From the NCBI GenBank assembly GCA_018609755.1, contig JAHENZ010000169.1, positions 1 to 44,824 on the forward strand: 44,824 bases of DNA, given 5' to 3'. Of this stretch, positions 27,258 through 34,934 are shown in pieces. The translations under genes and the position numbers were made by a program. Origin of the DNA: Salinivenus sp. GTDB lineage: Bacteria; Bacteroidota; Rhodothermia; Rhodothermales; Salinibacteraceae. How positions within the stretch are numbered: position 1 is the first letter of the stretch; each line of letters starts with the position of its first letter. A model generated the notes under the pieces. The model made no database searches. It was not told where the DNA came from and saw nothing but the letters and a program-made list of their open reading frames with translations.

Positions 27258-27674
27258 TTATGTGCCGAGTAGCGTCATCACGGGAAGGAGGCCGTAGGCG
27301 AAAAAGACCCCGAGTCCGTAGATACTCGCCGAAATCCAGAACGTCACTTTCTGAAAGCGGCTGGCCACGGCGCAGCCCTCCCCGCCAGCAATCGTGCAGG
27401 CGACCGTTCCGTTCGGGCGGAAGGTGAGGAAGGCACTGAGGGCAATCATGAGCCCTGCTCCCAGAAAGATCCACTCTTTGTTCTGGGAGAGAGGCACGAG
27501 CCAGGGCACCGCCGAAATGAGCGAGACCACGGCCGATCCCCCGGCCACGGCGGCCAGGGCCGACGGGAGGGCGCAGCACAGGAGGGTGCCCGTGCTCGTG
27601 AAGAGGGCCAGAAAATTGGCCGCACGTTGCCGCCACGTGTCGGGCGTGTCGATCTGTTGGTCGGCGTGCTTCAT
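27258..27674 (-). CDS. MerT/MerC-like small membrane protein of the mer island
   Basis: A 138-residue protein with about four membrane helices. Near the start of the first helix is a vicinal Cys pair, Cys33-Cys34, in TGTLLCCALPSALAAV; a loop further on has Cys in TVACTIAGGEGCAVA. The placement of the Cys pair in helix one and the position next to merR point to an inner-membrane metal transporter like MerT or MerC, but I cannot match it firmly to either: MerC has CxxC in helix one. It is upstream of merR on the same strand, 141 bp apart. Confidence 0.75.
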   Translation of the reverse strand: MKHADQQIDTPDTWRQRAANFLALFTSTGTLLCCALPSALAAVAGGSAVVSLISAVPWLVPLSQNKEWIFLGAGLMIALSAFLTFRPNGTVACTIAGGEGCAVASRFQKVTFWISASIYGLGVFFAYGLLPVMTLLGT

Positions 27675-27730
27675 TAGGGGGCGTTAGTCAATCGGGTCGC
27701 AGGTCGAAAGGAATCTCTGAAAGACTCGTC

Positions 27731-28117
27731 CTACCCACCGGTGCCTTTGCTTTTCTGTCCCTTCGAAAATACGGCTGTACGGAATTCATAGCCCGCGCTC
27801 GTTACCGCCTCGCGAAGCGTCTTTTCAGAGAGGGTTTTCTCGTCGCTGAGGGTCAGCACGACGTTCTGCTTTTCGAGCAGAACCGTGGCCCGATCGATCC
27901 CCCCGACCTCTTCGAGCACGCTCTTCATTCGTTGCGCGCAGGCCGAGCAGGCCATGCCATGCACTTGAACGACGGCGTCGGCTGTGTCGGGCACCTGAAC
28001 CCCCGGAGCCGACTCCTGAGCCGTGGCCGTCTGCGGAAGGACCGACAGGACCAGTCCGAGGGCAGCAGCGACGAGGAAAATGGAGCGGACGGAGAGCGTG
28101 GAGGTTCGGGAAGGCAT
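27731..28117 (-). CDS. Exported HMA-domain protein (periplasmic MerP-like)
   Basis: About 128 residues from ATG at 28117, chosen because a signal peptide (SVRSIFLVAAALGLVLSVLP, cleavage after TATAQ near 34) begins there. The mature protein is one heavy-metal-associated domain with HGMACSACAQRM (Cys57, Cys60) and the rest of the beta-alpha-beta fold (LEKQNVVLTLSDEKTL, LREAVTSAGYEF). It should bind a soft metal in the periplasm and pass it to a membrane importer, as MerP does to MerT. It lies 56 bp before the small membrane protein gene and 56 bp after the other exported HMA gene. Confidence 0.85.
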   Translation of the reverse strand: MPSRTSTLSVRSIFLVAAALGLVLSVLPQTATAQESAPGVQVPDTADAVVQVHGMACSACAQRMKSVLEEVGGIDRATVLLEKQNVVLTLSDEKTLSEKTLREAVTSAGYEFRTAVFSKGQKSKGTGG

Positions 28118-28173
28118 TGCTACGGCTGGGGGATTGGTTGAAAACTTGTGTGGAATGTCGCGACTCTTGTCTT

Positions 28174-28701
28174 CTACGTGGCCGAGCGCACCCGCTGAAC
28201 GTGCAGCGGCCATAGCGCACCCTCAGTATTTGGGGAGGCGGGAATCTGTCCCGTTACGGTTACCTGTTGGTTGGGCTTGAGGTCTTGAAGCCGCTGCTCG
28301 TTTGATGTCCCCTCCTGTCCCGGCTGGAGTGCGTATTCCTCGCCGGTGGGCGTTTTTAGGATCCACTGTCCCTCTTCTTGCCGGGCCGTGCCCTGCACTT
28401 TGAGCGTGGCCTCTCGGGGGGAAAAGCCGCCGTTTTCAACGGTCTTTCGGACGCCTCTGTAGTTGATGCGATTCGCTTTTGCCAGATCGACGGTGGCCAG
28501 ACCGTCGTTCAGGCTCACCGAGACGTTTTCGACTCCCTCCATCGATCCTAGGCTCTGCTCCATCGCGTGGGCACAGGGGGCGCAGTCCATACCGAACACT
28601 GTCTGCTCGATTTTCTGGAGCTGTGCCTGAGCGGGTTGAAAAAGCCCTCCGCATGCGAGCACGAGGAGAAGAATGGGCAGTCGTGAAATAAGGGAATTCA
28701 T
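28174..28701 (-). CDS. Exported HMA protein with C-terminal OB-like domain
   Basis: About 175 residues from ATG at 28701, where a signal peptide starts (PILLLVLACGGLF, cleavage near AQA at 24-26). Residues 30-95 are an HMA domain with FGMDCAPCAHAM (Cys40, Cys43). The remaining residues (ATLKVQGTARQEEGQWILKT through LKPNQQVTVTGQIP) read as a five-stranded OB-like barrel similar to small bacterial periplasmic OB-fold domains. I know no standard mer protein with this arrangement. It is the first gene after a 399-bp gap with inverted repeats and probably begins the operon that runs to merA. Confidence 0.82.
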   Translation of the reverse strand: MNSLISRLPILLLVLACGGLFQPAQAQLQKIEQTVFGMDCAPCAHAMEQSLGSMEGVENVSVSLNDGLATVDLAKANRINYRGVRKTVENGGFSPREATLKVQGTARQEEGQWILKTPTGEEYALQPGQEGTSNEQRLQDLKPNQQVTVTGQIPASPNTEGALWPLHVQRVRSAT

Positions 28702-29100
28702 TGCGTAATGTCGTAAATGGGTGCGATGCAACAGTGTAAAGTTGAGCAGTCGACGTGAAATCTGGTAAGCTCCATTAACTGGATGACCCGGCGCCTTGAA
28801 GAAAACGGCGTCTCGGACGGAGCGGAGGACGCAACGACTGAAATCATCGGTGTCTAAGCGAGCCCGCGAGTGAGTTTCTATGATTTCAGTGGAGTCCGAA
28901 GCCCCGTCAGTCGTTTTCTTCACAGCCTTGACCTTTTCGTCCATTTTGGGTCAAGCCAAAATGGACACTCCAAAAATGGATGATAGAGCAACATTTTTTG
29001 GTCCCACGGCCAGTCAGACGGATTCAGAGAGCATCTGGCAATAGCTCTGGAATAAACTTTACAGCATTGGGGTGCGGTGCAAGGGAGCGAAGATCGGGCG
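28702..29100. promoter_or_regulatory. Control region upstream of the exported HMA genes
   Basis: About 399 bp without a credible gene. TCCATTTTGG at 28940-28949 and CCAAAATGGA at 28956-28965 are perfect inverted 10-mers, CCAAAAATGG recurs at 28970-28979, and CTTGACC at 28928-28934 is inverted at 28949-28955 (GGTCAAG). Read on the minus strand, the TTGACC box resembles the -35 boxes of MerR-family promoters, but a matching -10 box is not clear. It is the best candidate for metal-dependent control of the genes running to merA. Confidence 0.45.
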
Positions 29101-29961
29101 TCAGAACCAGTACGTAAAGTTGAACATCAGTCGGAGGTGTTCTTCCTGCGCTTGAGGCACATCCTGATACATTGGAATCAGCAGACCGGCGCTGAGCCCC
29201 CACGCTCCGTAGAGCCCCAGGGTGGTGGGGCCGACGAAGAGCTTCTCACCGCCGGAGCCACTCACAGCCGATCCGTCGTGATGCTCCGGCCCAACGCTTT
29301 CCCCGAGTGCTTCGACGAACAGGCGCCAGTCCGGCGTGGAGGCCCGGCGAAAGTAGCCCGGCCGCCAGCCCAGCACCAGGCTCCCGTATCGGAGGTCGCC
29401 GGGCCGGTCGCCGTCGCGAGCCGCGTAGTGCTGATATCCGCTCCCGGCCCAGGCATACACTGAGCGCGAGGCGTATCCGGTCACCGCCGCCAGATGGACG
29501 CCGGGGCCCGAGCGGCGCCCCTGAACATAATCTCGAGTCGGGTACAGGCCGCCGACGAGTAGCGTCGACTCGAATCGCTTCCCGACGCCCAGGTACTGCC
29601 GGTGGAATCGCCAGTAGGTGGAGATTTCCAGAGACGAGAGCCCGCCCATCATCGTCCCGCCGCGGGTGGTGGGAGAGGCCGGGGGCGACCGGAGGGCCAC
29701 CGGCACCGAGGCGTTGAGCTGTAGGTGCTGGGTGAGCCCGTACCAGAGAGACTGTCGCGTCATGAGGCTGCGCTCGCCGGTGCCCACTGACATCAGGGTC
29801 GAATTGTAGTTCCATCCGCCCTGCGGGAGGGTTGGAGTCGCGAGCCCAAAGGCCGGTCCATGCCCGCCCTGTCCCGCAGCAGGGGAGGCGAAGCCAAGCC
29901 AAAGCAATCCGGCCACAACGCAGACGCTTTGAATGTGGGATGTGGAGAGGTGCGGAATCAT
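29101..29961 (-). CDS. Putative outer-membrane beta-barrel protein of the metal island
   Basis: About 286 residues from ATG at 29961; the ATG at 29991, 2 bp past the ATPase stop codon, is an equally possible start and adds 10 residues. A signal peptide ends near AAGQ (about residue 31). The mature protein shows alternating hydrophobic strands, many Gly, Tyr and Trp, and ends in Phe (LMFNFTYWF), as expected for an outer-membrane barrel. It has no Cys-rich metal site. It follows the P1B ATPase gene directly, so it probably takes part in metal passage across the outer membrane; that role is inferred from context only. Confidence 0.75.
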   Translation of the reverse strand: MIPHLSTSHIQSVCVVAGLLWLGFASPAAGQGGHGPAFGLATPTLPQGGWNYNSTLMSVGTGERSLMTRQSLWYGLTQHLQLNASVPVALRSPPASPTTRGGTMMGGLSSLEISTYWRFHRQYLGVGKRFESTLLVGGLYPTRDYVQGRRSGPGVHLAAVTGYASRSVYAWAGSGYQHYAARDGDRPGDLRYGSLVLGWRPGYFRRASTPDWRLFVEALGESVGPEHHDGSAVSGSGGEKLFVGPTTLGLYGAWGLSAGLLIPMYQDVPQAQEEHLRLMFNFTYWF

Positions 29962-29993
29962 CGATGTCTCACGTGATGCAGTTGAGGACATGT

Positions 29994-32453
29994 TTAGGAA
30001 TGGACCGCTTCTTTCGAGAGGGGCTGCCCCACGCTTCGAATCGTGTCGGTAAACAGTTTGCTCCGACCCCAGAGGGAGTTGACGAAGATTGCGGAGACGC
30101 TCGCTGCCATCGCCCCCATTGCCCACACCGGGTGGAGGAGGCCGGTGGCGGCGATCGGAATGCCGATCCCGTTGAAGAGGAAGGCCAGTGCCACGTTCTG
30201 CGTCATCTTGCGGTACCCCCATCGGCTGATCTCGTAGGCGTCGTGGATGGCCGTCAGGCGATCGGTCATGATAATGACGTCGGCCGACTCGATGGCAATG
30301 TCGGTGCCGGCGCTCAGGGCGATGCCTACGTCGGCCTGCATGAGGGCCGGTGCGTCGTTGATGCCGTCGCCGACCATCACGACCCGGGAGCCTTTCTCCT
30401 GCATCGAACGCAGGTGCTCGGCTTTTTCGTCGGGAAGGACCTCGGCACAGACGGTGTCGATTCCGACCTCCTCGGCAATGGCCCGGGCGGTCCGCTCGGT
30501 GTCACCGGTGAGAAGCTGTGTCTGCAGGCCGGCTTCGTGGAGCCGATCAATGGCCTCGCGGGCATCGTCCTTGAGCGGATCCCCGATGGCCAGCAGTCCG
30601 CGAAGCTGTCCCTCCCACGCGACGCCCACGACCGTCATGCCCCGGTCCTGAAACGCCGCAATCTGGTCTCGGTGGGCACCCGGCTCTATCGATTCAGTCT
30701 CGTCGAGGTATCGTAGGCTGCCGACCCGAATGCGGGTGCCGTCGACCCGGGCTTCGACGCCCTTGCCGGTAACCGAAGAGAAGTCCTCGGCCTCCGGCCA
30801 CGACAGGTTCCGCTCAAGGGCTGCCTCTACGATTGCCTCGGCCAGCGGGTGCTCCGAGCGGGCTTCCACCGCAGCGGCGGCCGTAAGCAGGTCGTCGGCA
30901 CTTGTATCGCCGCTCGGCACGTGGTCCCAGACGGTGGGGGTCCCTTCGGTCAGCGTCCCAGTCTTGTCCAGGACCACGTGCCCAACGGCGCGAAGTGCCT
31001 GAAACGACTCGCCAGTGCGCATGAGAATGCCGTCGTCGGCGGCCTCGCCCGCGCCCCGGACGATCGAGAGCGGCGCCGAGATGCCCACGGCGCACGGATA
31101 GCCCATCACCAGCACGCTCAGGCCCGCAAACAGGGCACGCTCCACGTCGGCCGTGCCCGTCAGCCAGAGCGTGCCCAGTCCCCATCCCAGGCCCGCGAGG
31201 AGCGACAGCGCGAGCACGGTGGGCGTGTAGATCCGGAGCACCCGGTCCACGAGGTGGAGAAGACCCGGCTTCAGAGCCTGCGCCTCCTCGATCTGGCGGG
31301 CCACCTGGTTCAGGAAGCTCTTCTCTCCCGTAGCGGTCACCTCGACCAGGAGCGTACCCGTCTGATTCATGGAGCCCCCGATCACCTCGTCACCTTCCGT
31401 TTTGTCCTCGGGCATCGGCTCGCCGGTTACCAGGGACTCGTCAACGCCGCACCGACCCTCGAGCACGACGCCGTCGACCGGCACCTTCTCGCCGGGACGA
31501 ACCCGGACGCGGTCCCCTTCCTCGACCGCGTCGACGGGCACTTCCGTCTCCTCTCCGTCACGGACGACCCGGGCGGTGTCGGGCTGCAGGTCCAGGAGCT
31601 TCTTGACCGACTGCGCACTGCGGGTCTGCACAATGAGGGCCAGCCACTCCGAAAAAAGGTGATAGGTGAGCACCATCACCGACACGGCAAAGAACGCCGC
31701 CGAGGGAAAGCCCGGCAGGGCCGTGCCCAGCCCGATCGTGCCCCCGATCAGTCCCGCAAACGCTCCCATTTCCACGAGAACGTGCTGGTTGAGAATGCCG
31801 CGACGAAGTGCCTGGCCTGCCTTCTTCAGAATCGACAGGGCCAACCCGAAGACCATGGCGAGAGCAAAGCCCCCAACGATCCAGGGCACCGAGGCTTCGA
31901 TCGCGCCGGTGTGCTGTAGGGCAAACAGCCCTCCGCCGAGACCGGCCAGGCCGGCACTGCCTCCGAGGGCGACCGCCGGCCCCGTGCCTCGAAGCACCAG
32001 GTAGCCGAAGGCCACGAAGCTCAGAAAGACGACCGCCGACAACGCAAACGACCACAATGCCCCCGGATTCGCAATCAGAGCCACCGTCGCCAAGCTCAGG
32101 GCTATGGCGGCAAAGAAGCGGCGCCCTTCGTGGGCGAGCTTCGCCTCCTGCTCCTCGAAGGGCTGTGTCTTCCGCGGGTCGGCAATTGAGTAGCCCACGT
32201 CCCGGAGCGTCTGGACGAGGACCTCCGGCCCCACCGTGTCGGGGTCGTACTCGACGAGGGCCTGCTCGTGGGTGAGGCTCACTGCGACTTTGTTGACGCC
32301 CGGTTGGTTTCCGAGAGCCTGCTCAATCGTGCCCGTACATAGGGAGCAATGCATTCCGCCGATGCGCGTGCGGAGACGGCGATGCCCGTCGTGTCCTGTC
32401 GGCTCGTCCTGAAACAGGCGCTCTTTGGTCTCCTCGGCGAGCGTCGTGGGCAT
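29994..32453 (-). CDS. P1B-type heavy-metal ATPase with Tyr-Pro-Cys membrane motif
   Basis: About 819 residues from ATG at 32453; an upstream in-frame start at 32675 would run through the preceding HMA gene. An N-terminal HMA domain has GGMHCSLCTG (Cys36, Cys39). About eight helices, the actuator VTGEP, DKTGTLTEG with Asp496, SEHPLAEAI (the P1B His-Pro), and GDGINDAPALMQADVGIAL follow. In the ion-binding helix the motif is GYPCAVG (Tyr452-Pro453-Cys454), not the Cu-type Cys-Pro-Cys, so the metal is not the obvious Cu(I). In this setting Hg(II), or another soft metal, is a reasonable guess. It pumps metal out of the cytosol. Confidence 0.9.
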   Translation of the reverse strand: MPTTLAEETKERLFQDEPTGHDGHRRLRTRIGGMHCSLCTGTIEQALGNQPGVNKVAVSLTHEQALVEYDPDTVGPEVLVQTLRDVGYSIADPRKTQPFEEQEAKLAHEGRRFFAAIALSLATVALIANPGALWSFALSAVVFLSFVAFGYLVLRGTGPAVALGGSAGLAGLGGGLFALQHTGAIEASVPWIVGGFALAMVFGLALSILKKAGQALRRGILNQHVLVEMGAFAGLIGGTIGLGTALPGFPSAAFFAVSVMVLTYHLFSEWLALIVQTRSAQSVKKLLDLQPDTARVVRDGEETEVPVDAVEEGDRVRVRPGEKVPVDGVVLEGRCGVDESLVTGEPMPEDKTEGDEVIGGSMNQTGTLLVEVTATGEKSFLNQVARQIEEAQALKPGLLHLVDRVLRIYTPTVLALSLLAGLGWGLGTLWLTGTADVERALFAGLSVLVMGYPCAVGISAPLSIVRGAGEAADDGILMRTGESFQALRAVGHVVLDKTGTLTEGTPTVWDHVPSGDTSADDLLTAAAAVEARSEHPLAEAIVEAALERNLSWPEAEDFSSVTGKGVEARVDGTRIRVGSLRYLDETESIEPGAHRDQIAAFQDRGMTVVGVAWEGQLRGLLAIGDPLKDDAREAIDRLHEAGLQTQLLTGDTERTARAIAEEVGIDTVCAEVLPDEKAEHLRSMQEKGSRVVMVGDGINDAPALMQADVGIALSAGTDIAIESADVIIMTDRLTAIHDAYEISRWGYRKMTQNVALAFLFNGIGIPIAATGLLHPVWAMGAMAASVSAIFVNSLWGRSKLFTDTIRSVGQPLSKEAVHS

Positions 32454-32497
32454 GGTAGACTCGGCGTGTGTTTGGGAAGGCGGAGCGGACCGTCCGG

Positions 32498-32752
32498 TCA
32501 CGAGTGCGTGGGAGAGTAGCCGGCCTTCTCGATCGCGCCGAGAATAGCGTCCGGCGACGTCCGGTCCGCGTCGTAGCGAACCGTCGCCGTTTTTTCCTCC
32601 AGGTCGGCGGAGGCGGACCGTACGCCGTCGAGGCGGCCAAGGACCGTCTGCACACGCTTCACGCAGCCGCTGCACGTCATGTCCGGAACGTCAAACGCTG
32701 TTCGCTTTCGTTTCACGGCAGGTTTTGGAGTCGAATCATCATGAATGTGCAC
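32498..32752 (-). CDS. Small cytosolic HMA metallochaperone
   Basis: An 84-residue CopZ-like protein: after a His- and Lys-rich N-terminus (HIHDD, VKRKR) comes one HMA fold with PDMTCSGCVKRVQTVL (Cys27, Cys30) and TATVRYDADRTSPDAILGAI. The GTG start at 32752 has an AGGAGG box only 2 bp upstream, closer than usual, but no other start in frame fits. It lies 44 bp before the P1B ATPase gene on the same strand, as metallochaperone genes often do, and should deliver metal to that pump or to its HMA domain. Confidence 0.85.
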   Translation of the reverse strand: MHIHDDSTPKPAVKRKRTAFDVPDMTCSGCVKRVQTVLGRLDGVRSASADLEEKTATVRYDADRTSPDAILGAIEKAGYSPTHS

Positions 32753-32980
32753 CCCCTCCTATGGGTTGTAGTGTAGTACAGGGTTCCACTGCAGCCGACC
32801 TCTTCATCTTTTATTTATAAAAAAGACAGTTTGTTTTTCCAGGCGGAGGCTCTGCGCCCTTTGGTGTAACGGTTCGGGATCGAATGTGACTGTACTGTGG
32901 GTTTCGCGAACGACCTCGAAGTGGAGGGATACGTTTCGATCACGCATGTACTCATTCATTCCCGACCGAACGTATTCGCC
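32753..32980. promoter_or_regulatory. Divergent promoter region of the metal island and the double AhpD gene
   Basis: 228 bp between divergent genes. A strongly AT-rich block near 32808-32836 (TTTTATTTATAAAAAAG) is unusual for this GC-rich chromosome and is a likely promoter core for one or both genes. GTGTAGTACA at 32771-32780 is a short imperfect dyad near the minus-strand start. No confident operator can be named. Confidence 0.4.
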
Positions 32981-33595
32981 ATGGCCCAGAACGTAGCCGA
33001 CCCCGACAGCTGGATTGCCGAACACCTGTCCGGCCCCCAGCAGAAATTTATCGACTTTGCCGGCAAGGTCTACGAGGAGGGGGCACTCGACCGAAAGACG
33101 AAAGAACTAATCGCCGTCGCGACCGCGTCGGTCGGGCGGTGTCCTCACTGCACCGAAGGGCACATCGAGGGTGCAAAAGACGCCGGGGCCTCCCAGAAGG
33201 AAATTTCCGAAGCGCTCGGCGTGGCCTGGGCACAGGGCAGCGGCACGCAGGTCTTCTGGATGAAGGACGACTTCGCCGACCTTCTGGGCGAGGACTGGCG
33301 TCGAGAATTCATTCCCGAGGCCGACTCAGCCTTCTGGGACTTCAAGTCCGAGCTCTTCGACGGCGGTGTGCTGTCGCGCCAAACGAAGGAGCTGATTGCC
33401 GTGGCCGTGAGCTGTCAGTACCGGTGCCGGCACTGTACGCGATCCCACATCGAGGCGGCGTTAGAGGCAGGCGCCAGCAAGGCCCAGGTCGCCGAGACGC
33501 TCAGCGTGCTCTGGGTGATCGGCGGCGGCACCGATGTCGTGTGGAACAAGGAGGGCTTCGAGGAGCACCTTCACTCGGCACACGGTGACACGTGA
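32981..33595 (+). CDS. Double-domain AhpD/carboxymuconolactone decarboxylase-like protein
   Basis: About 204 residues from ATG at 32981; an earlier in-frame start at 32897 adds 28 residues with no family match. It contains two AhpD-like domains in tandem. Each has the core TKELIAVA followed by the redox motif: RCPHCTEGH (Cys54, Cys57, His61) and RCRHCTRSH (Cys149, Cys152, His156). Each CxxCxxxH site can form a disulfide and may reduce peroxides. Most family members have one such domain and oligomerise; here a fused pair would give a pseudo-dimer. It is divergent from the metal island and shares its promoter region. Confidence 0.87.
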   Translation: MAQNVADPDSWIAEHLSGPQQKFIDFAGKVYEEGALDRKTKELIAVATASVGRCPHCTEGHIEGAKDAGASQKEISEALGVAWAQGSGTQVFWMKDDFADLLGEDWRREFIPEADSAFWDFKSELFDGGVLSRQTKELIAVAVSCQYRCRHCTRSHIEAALEAGASKAQVAETLSVLWVIGGGTDVVWNKEGFEEHLHSAHGDT

Positions 33596-33671
33596 GCCGA
33601 TCGCGCTTACGGAATTGCCTCAGCACGCCGGGTTGCAGGTCCCGTCCGTTCCAAACGAGAAATAGGGACTC

Positions 33672-34103
33672 ATGAGCACAGATTCCCCCTTCTCCGCGGA
33701 AGAGATTGCCGCACGCCTCGAAAACCACTCCTTTGCCCACGTCGACAACGGGTTCACCGTCGATCCCGACACGGGGAATGACGGCGTGGCGGACCTCCGG
33801 AGTGACGACTGGCACGTGCGGACGCTCGCCGTGCGCGATCTCATTCGCCTGGGCAGAGAGACGCCCGCCCCCGTTCTCGGGATGCTGGATCACGACGATA
33901 AGCACGTCCGGCAAATCGCAGCGATGGCGCTGGGAGTGCTCGGCGACGACTCCGCCGCGGAGGCCCTGAGCCGGCGGCTTCGGGACGATCCTGATCCGGT
34001 GGTCCGCTCGCAGGCAGCCATCGCCCTCGGGCAGATTCTCCGGATGATTGAAACGGGAGAGTACGAGTTTGAGGCGCCCCCTCCGCGCCGGGGGCCACAC
34101 TGA
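33672..34103 (+). CDS. HEAT-repeat protein
   Basis: A 143-residue protein built of HEAT-like alpha-helical repeats: DWHVRTLAVRDLIRLGR (about 45-61), DKHVRQIAAMALGVLGD (about 76-92) and DPVVRSQAAIALGQILR (about 108-124) each show the D..VR..A...L pattern of PBS-lyase/HEAT repeats. Such repeats bind other proteins. No catalytic motif is present. It lies 76 bp after the double AhpD gene on the same strand and may be co-transcribed with it. The partner is unknown. Confidence 0.8.
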   Translation: MSTDSPFSAEEIAARLENHSFAHVDNGFTVDPDTGNDGVADLRSDDWHVRTLAVRDLIRLGRETPAPVLGMLDHDDKHVRQIAAMALGVLGDDSAAEALSRRLRDDPDPVVRSQAAIALGQILRMIETGEYEFEAPPPRRGPH

Positions 34104-34158
34104 CCGCATTCTTCTGGTGAAGAGGGGGGCGATACTTCAGGCCCCAGCGAAGCGCGGC

Positions 34159-34905
34159 TTATGGCTCGGGAGAGATCCAGCTGTACACGACCAGAAACAA
34201 CACCGTCCCCAGCACCAGCATCCCGCCCGCGAGGAACAGGCCGTATTGCCGGACGATGGGCAGAACCGTGCTCCAGATCGACGGCGACCGCGCCTCTTCA
34301 AACACCGGATCCTCCGTCGAGGTCGGCGTAGCGCCAGCCTCGGCGACGGGCACCGACAGCGACGCGGTCACCGTCGAGGGCCGGAGGCACGTCCGGTCGT
34401 TGCAGGCCTGCACGCGCAGTCGGCCTGTGAGGCGGTGCTCGCCCGGTTCCGTTCCTTGAGCGGGACGCACCGTAAAGAAAATGGGAGCCCGTCCTTCGTA
34501 CACGTCGATCGCGTCCCCCGCAAAGTCCAGCTCGAACCGCTTAGGCTCCGGATACCGAACGTCGTCGATCGTCACGTCGGAAGAAGTGCCCCAGTCGAGG
34601 GTCGTGCCGATCAGGTAGTCGAACGTCGGCCGGTGGGCGTTGACGTGCCATCCCTCCTCCACCTCAAGCACGAGCGCACCGTCGACGCTCTGCCCGGCGG
34701 GCACGGGCGTGGCCGCCAGTCGCGTCTCTACGGACACGAGGTCCGCGCTCGACGACGGGCGGGTCGAATCTGCTTCAAACTGCTCCTGGAGGTCGCCGCC
34801 CGGGTTCCTCTCAGTCTGAGCCTGGAGGGCCTCCGTCCCCATCCCGAACAGCAAGAGAACCCCCAGGAAGAGAGTAGTCACTGCGCCCCGGTTTCGAATA
34901 CGCAT
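34159..34905 (-). CDS. Stand-alone DsbD alpha-domain protein with membrane anchor
   Basis: A 248-residue exported protein: signal peptide to about residue 30, linker, then a domain (about 58-185) matching the N-terminal domain of DsbD, with GWHVNAHRPTFDYLIGTTL and the Cys pair Cys168/Cys173 in QACNDRTCLRPST. A single helix near 222-243 anchors the C-terminus. In DsbD this domain takes electrons from the membrane domain and reduces periplasmic thiol proteins. Here the DsbD membrane and thioredoxin domains are absent, so electrons must come from a separate CcdA-like protein elsewhere or the domain has another task. Confidence 0.85.
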   Translation of the reverse strand: MRIRNRGAVTTLFLGVLLLFGMGTEALQAQTERNPGGDLQEQFEADSTRPSSSADLVSVETRLAATPVPAGQSVDGALVLEVEEGWHVNAHRPTFDYLIGTTLDWGTSSDVTIDDVRYPEPKRFELDFAGDAIDVYEGRAPIFFTVRPAQGTEPGEHRLTGRLRVQACNDRTCLRPSTVTASLSVPVAEAGATPTSTEDPVFEEARSPSIWSTVLPIVRQYGLFLAGGMLVLGTVLFLVVYSWISPEP

Positions 34906-34934
34906 GGTGGTAACCCCGTTGTTCAGTCAGAGAA

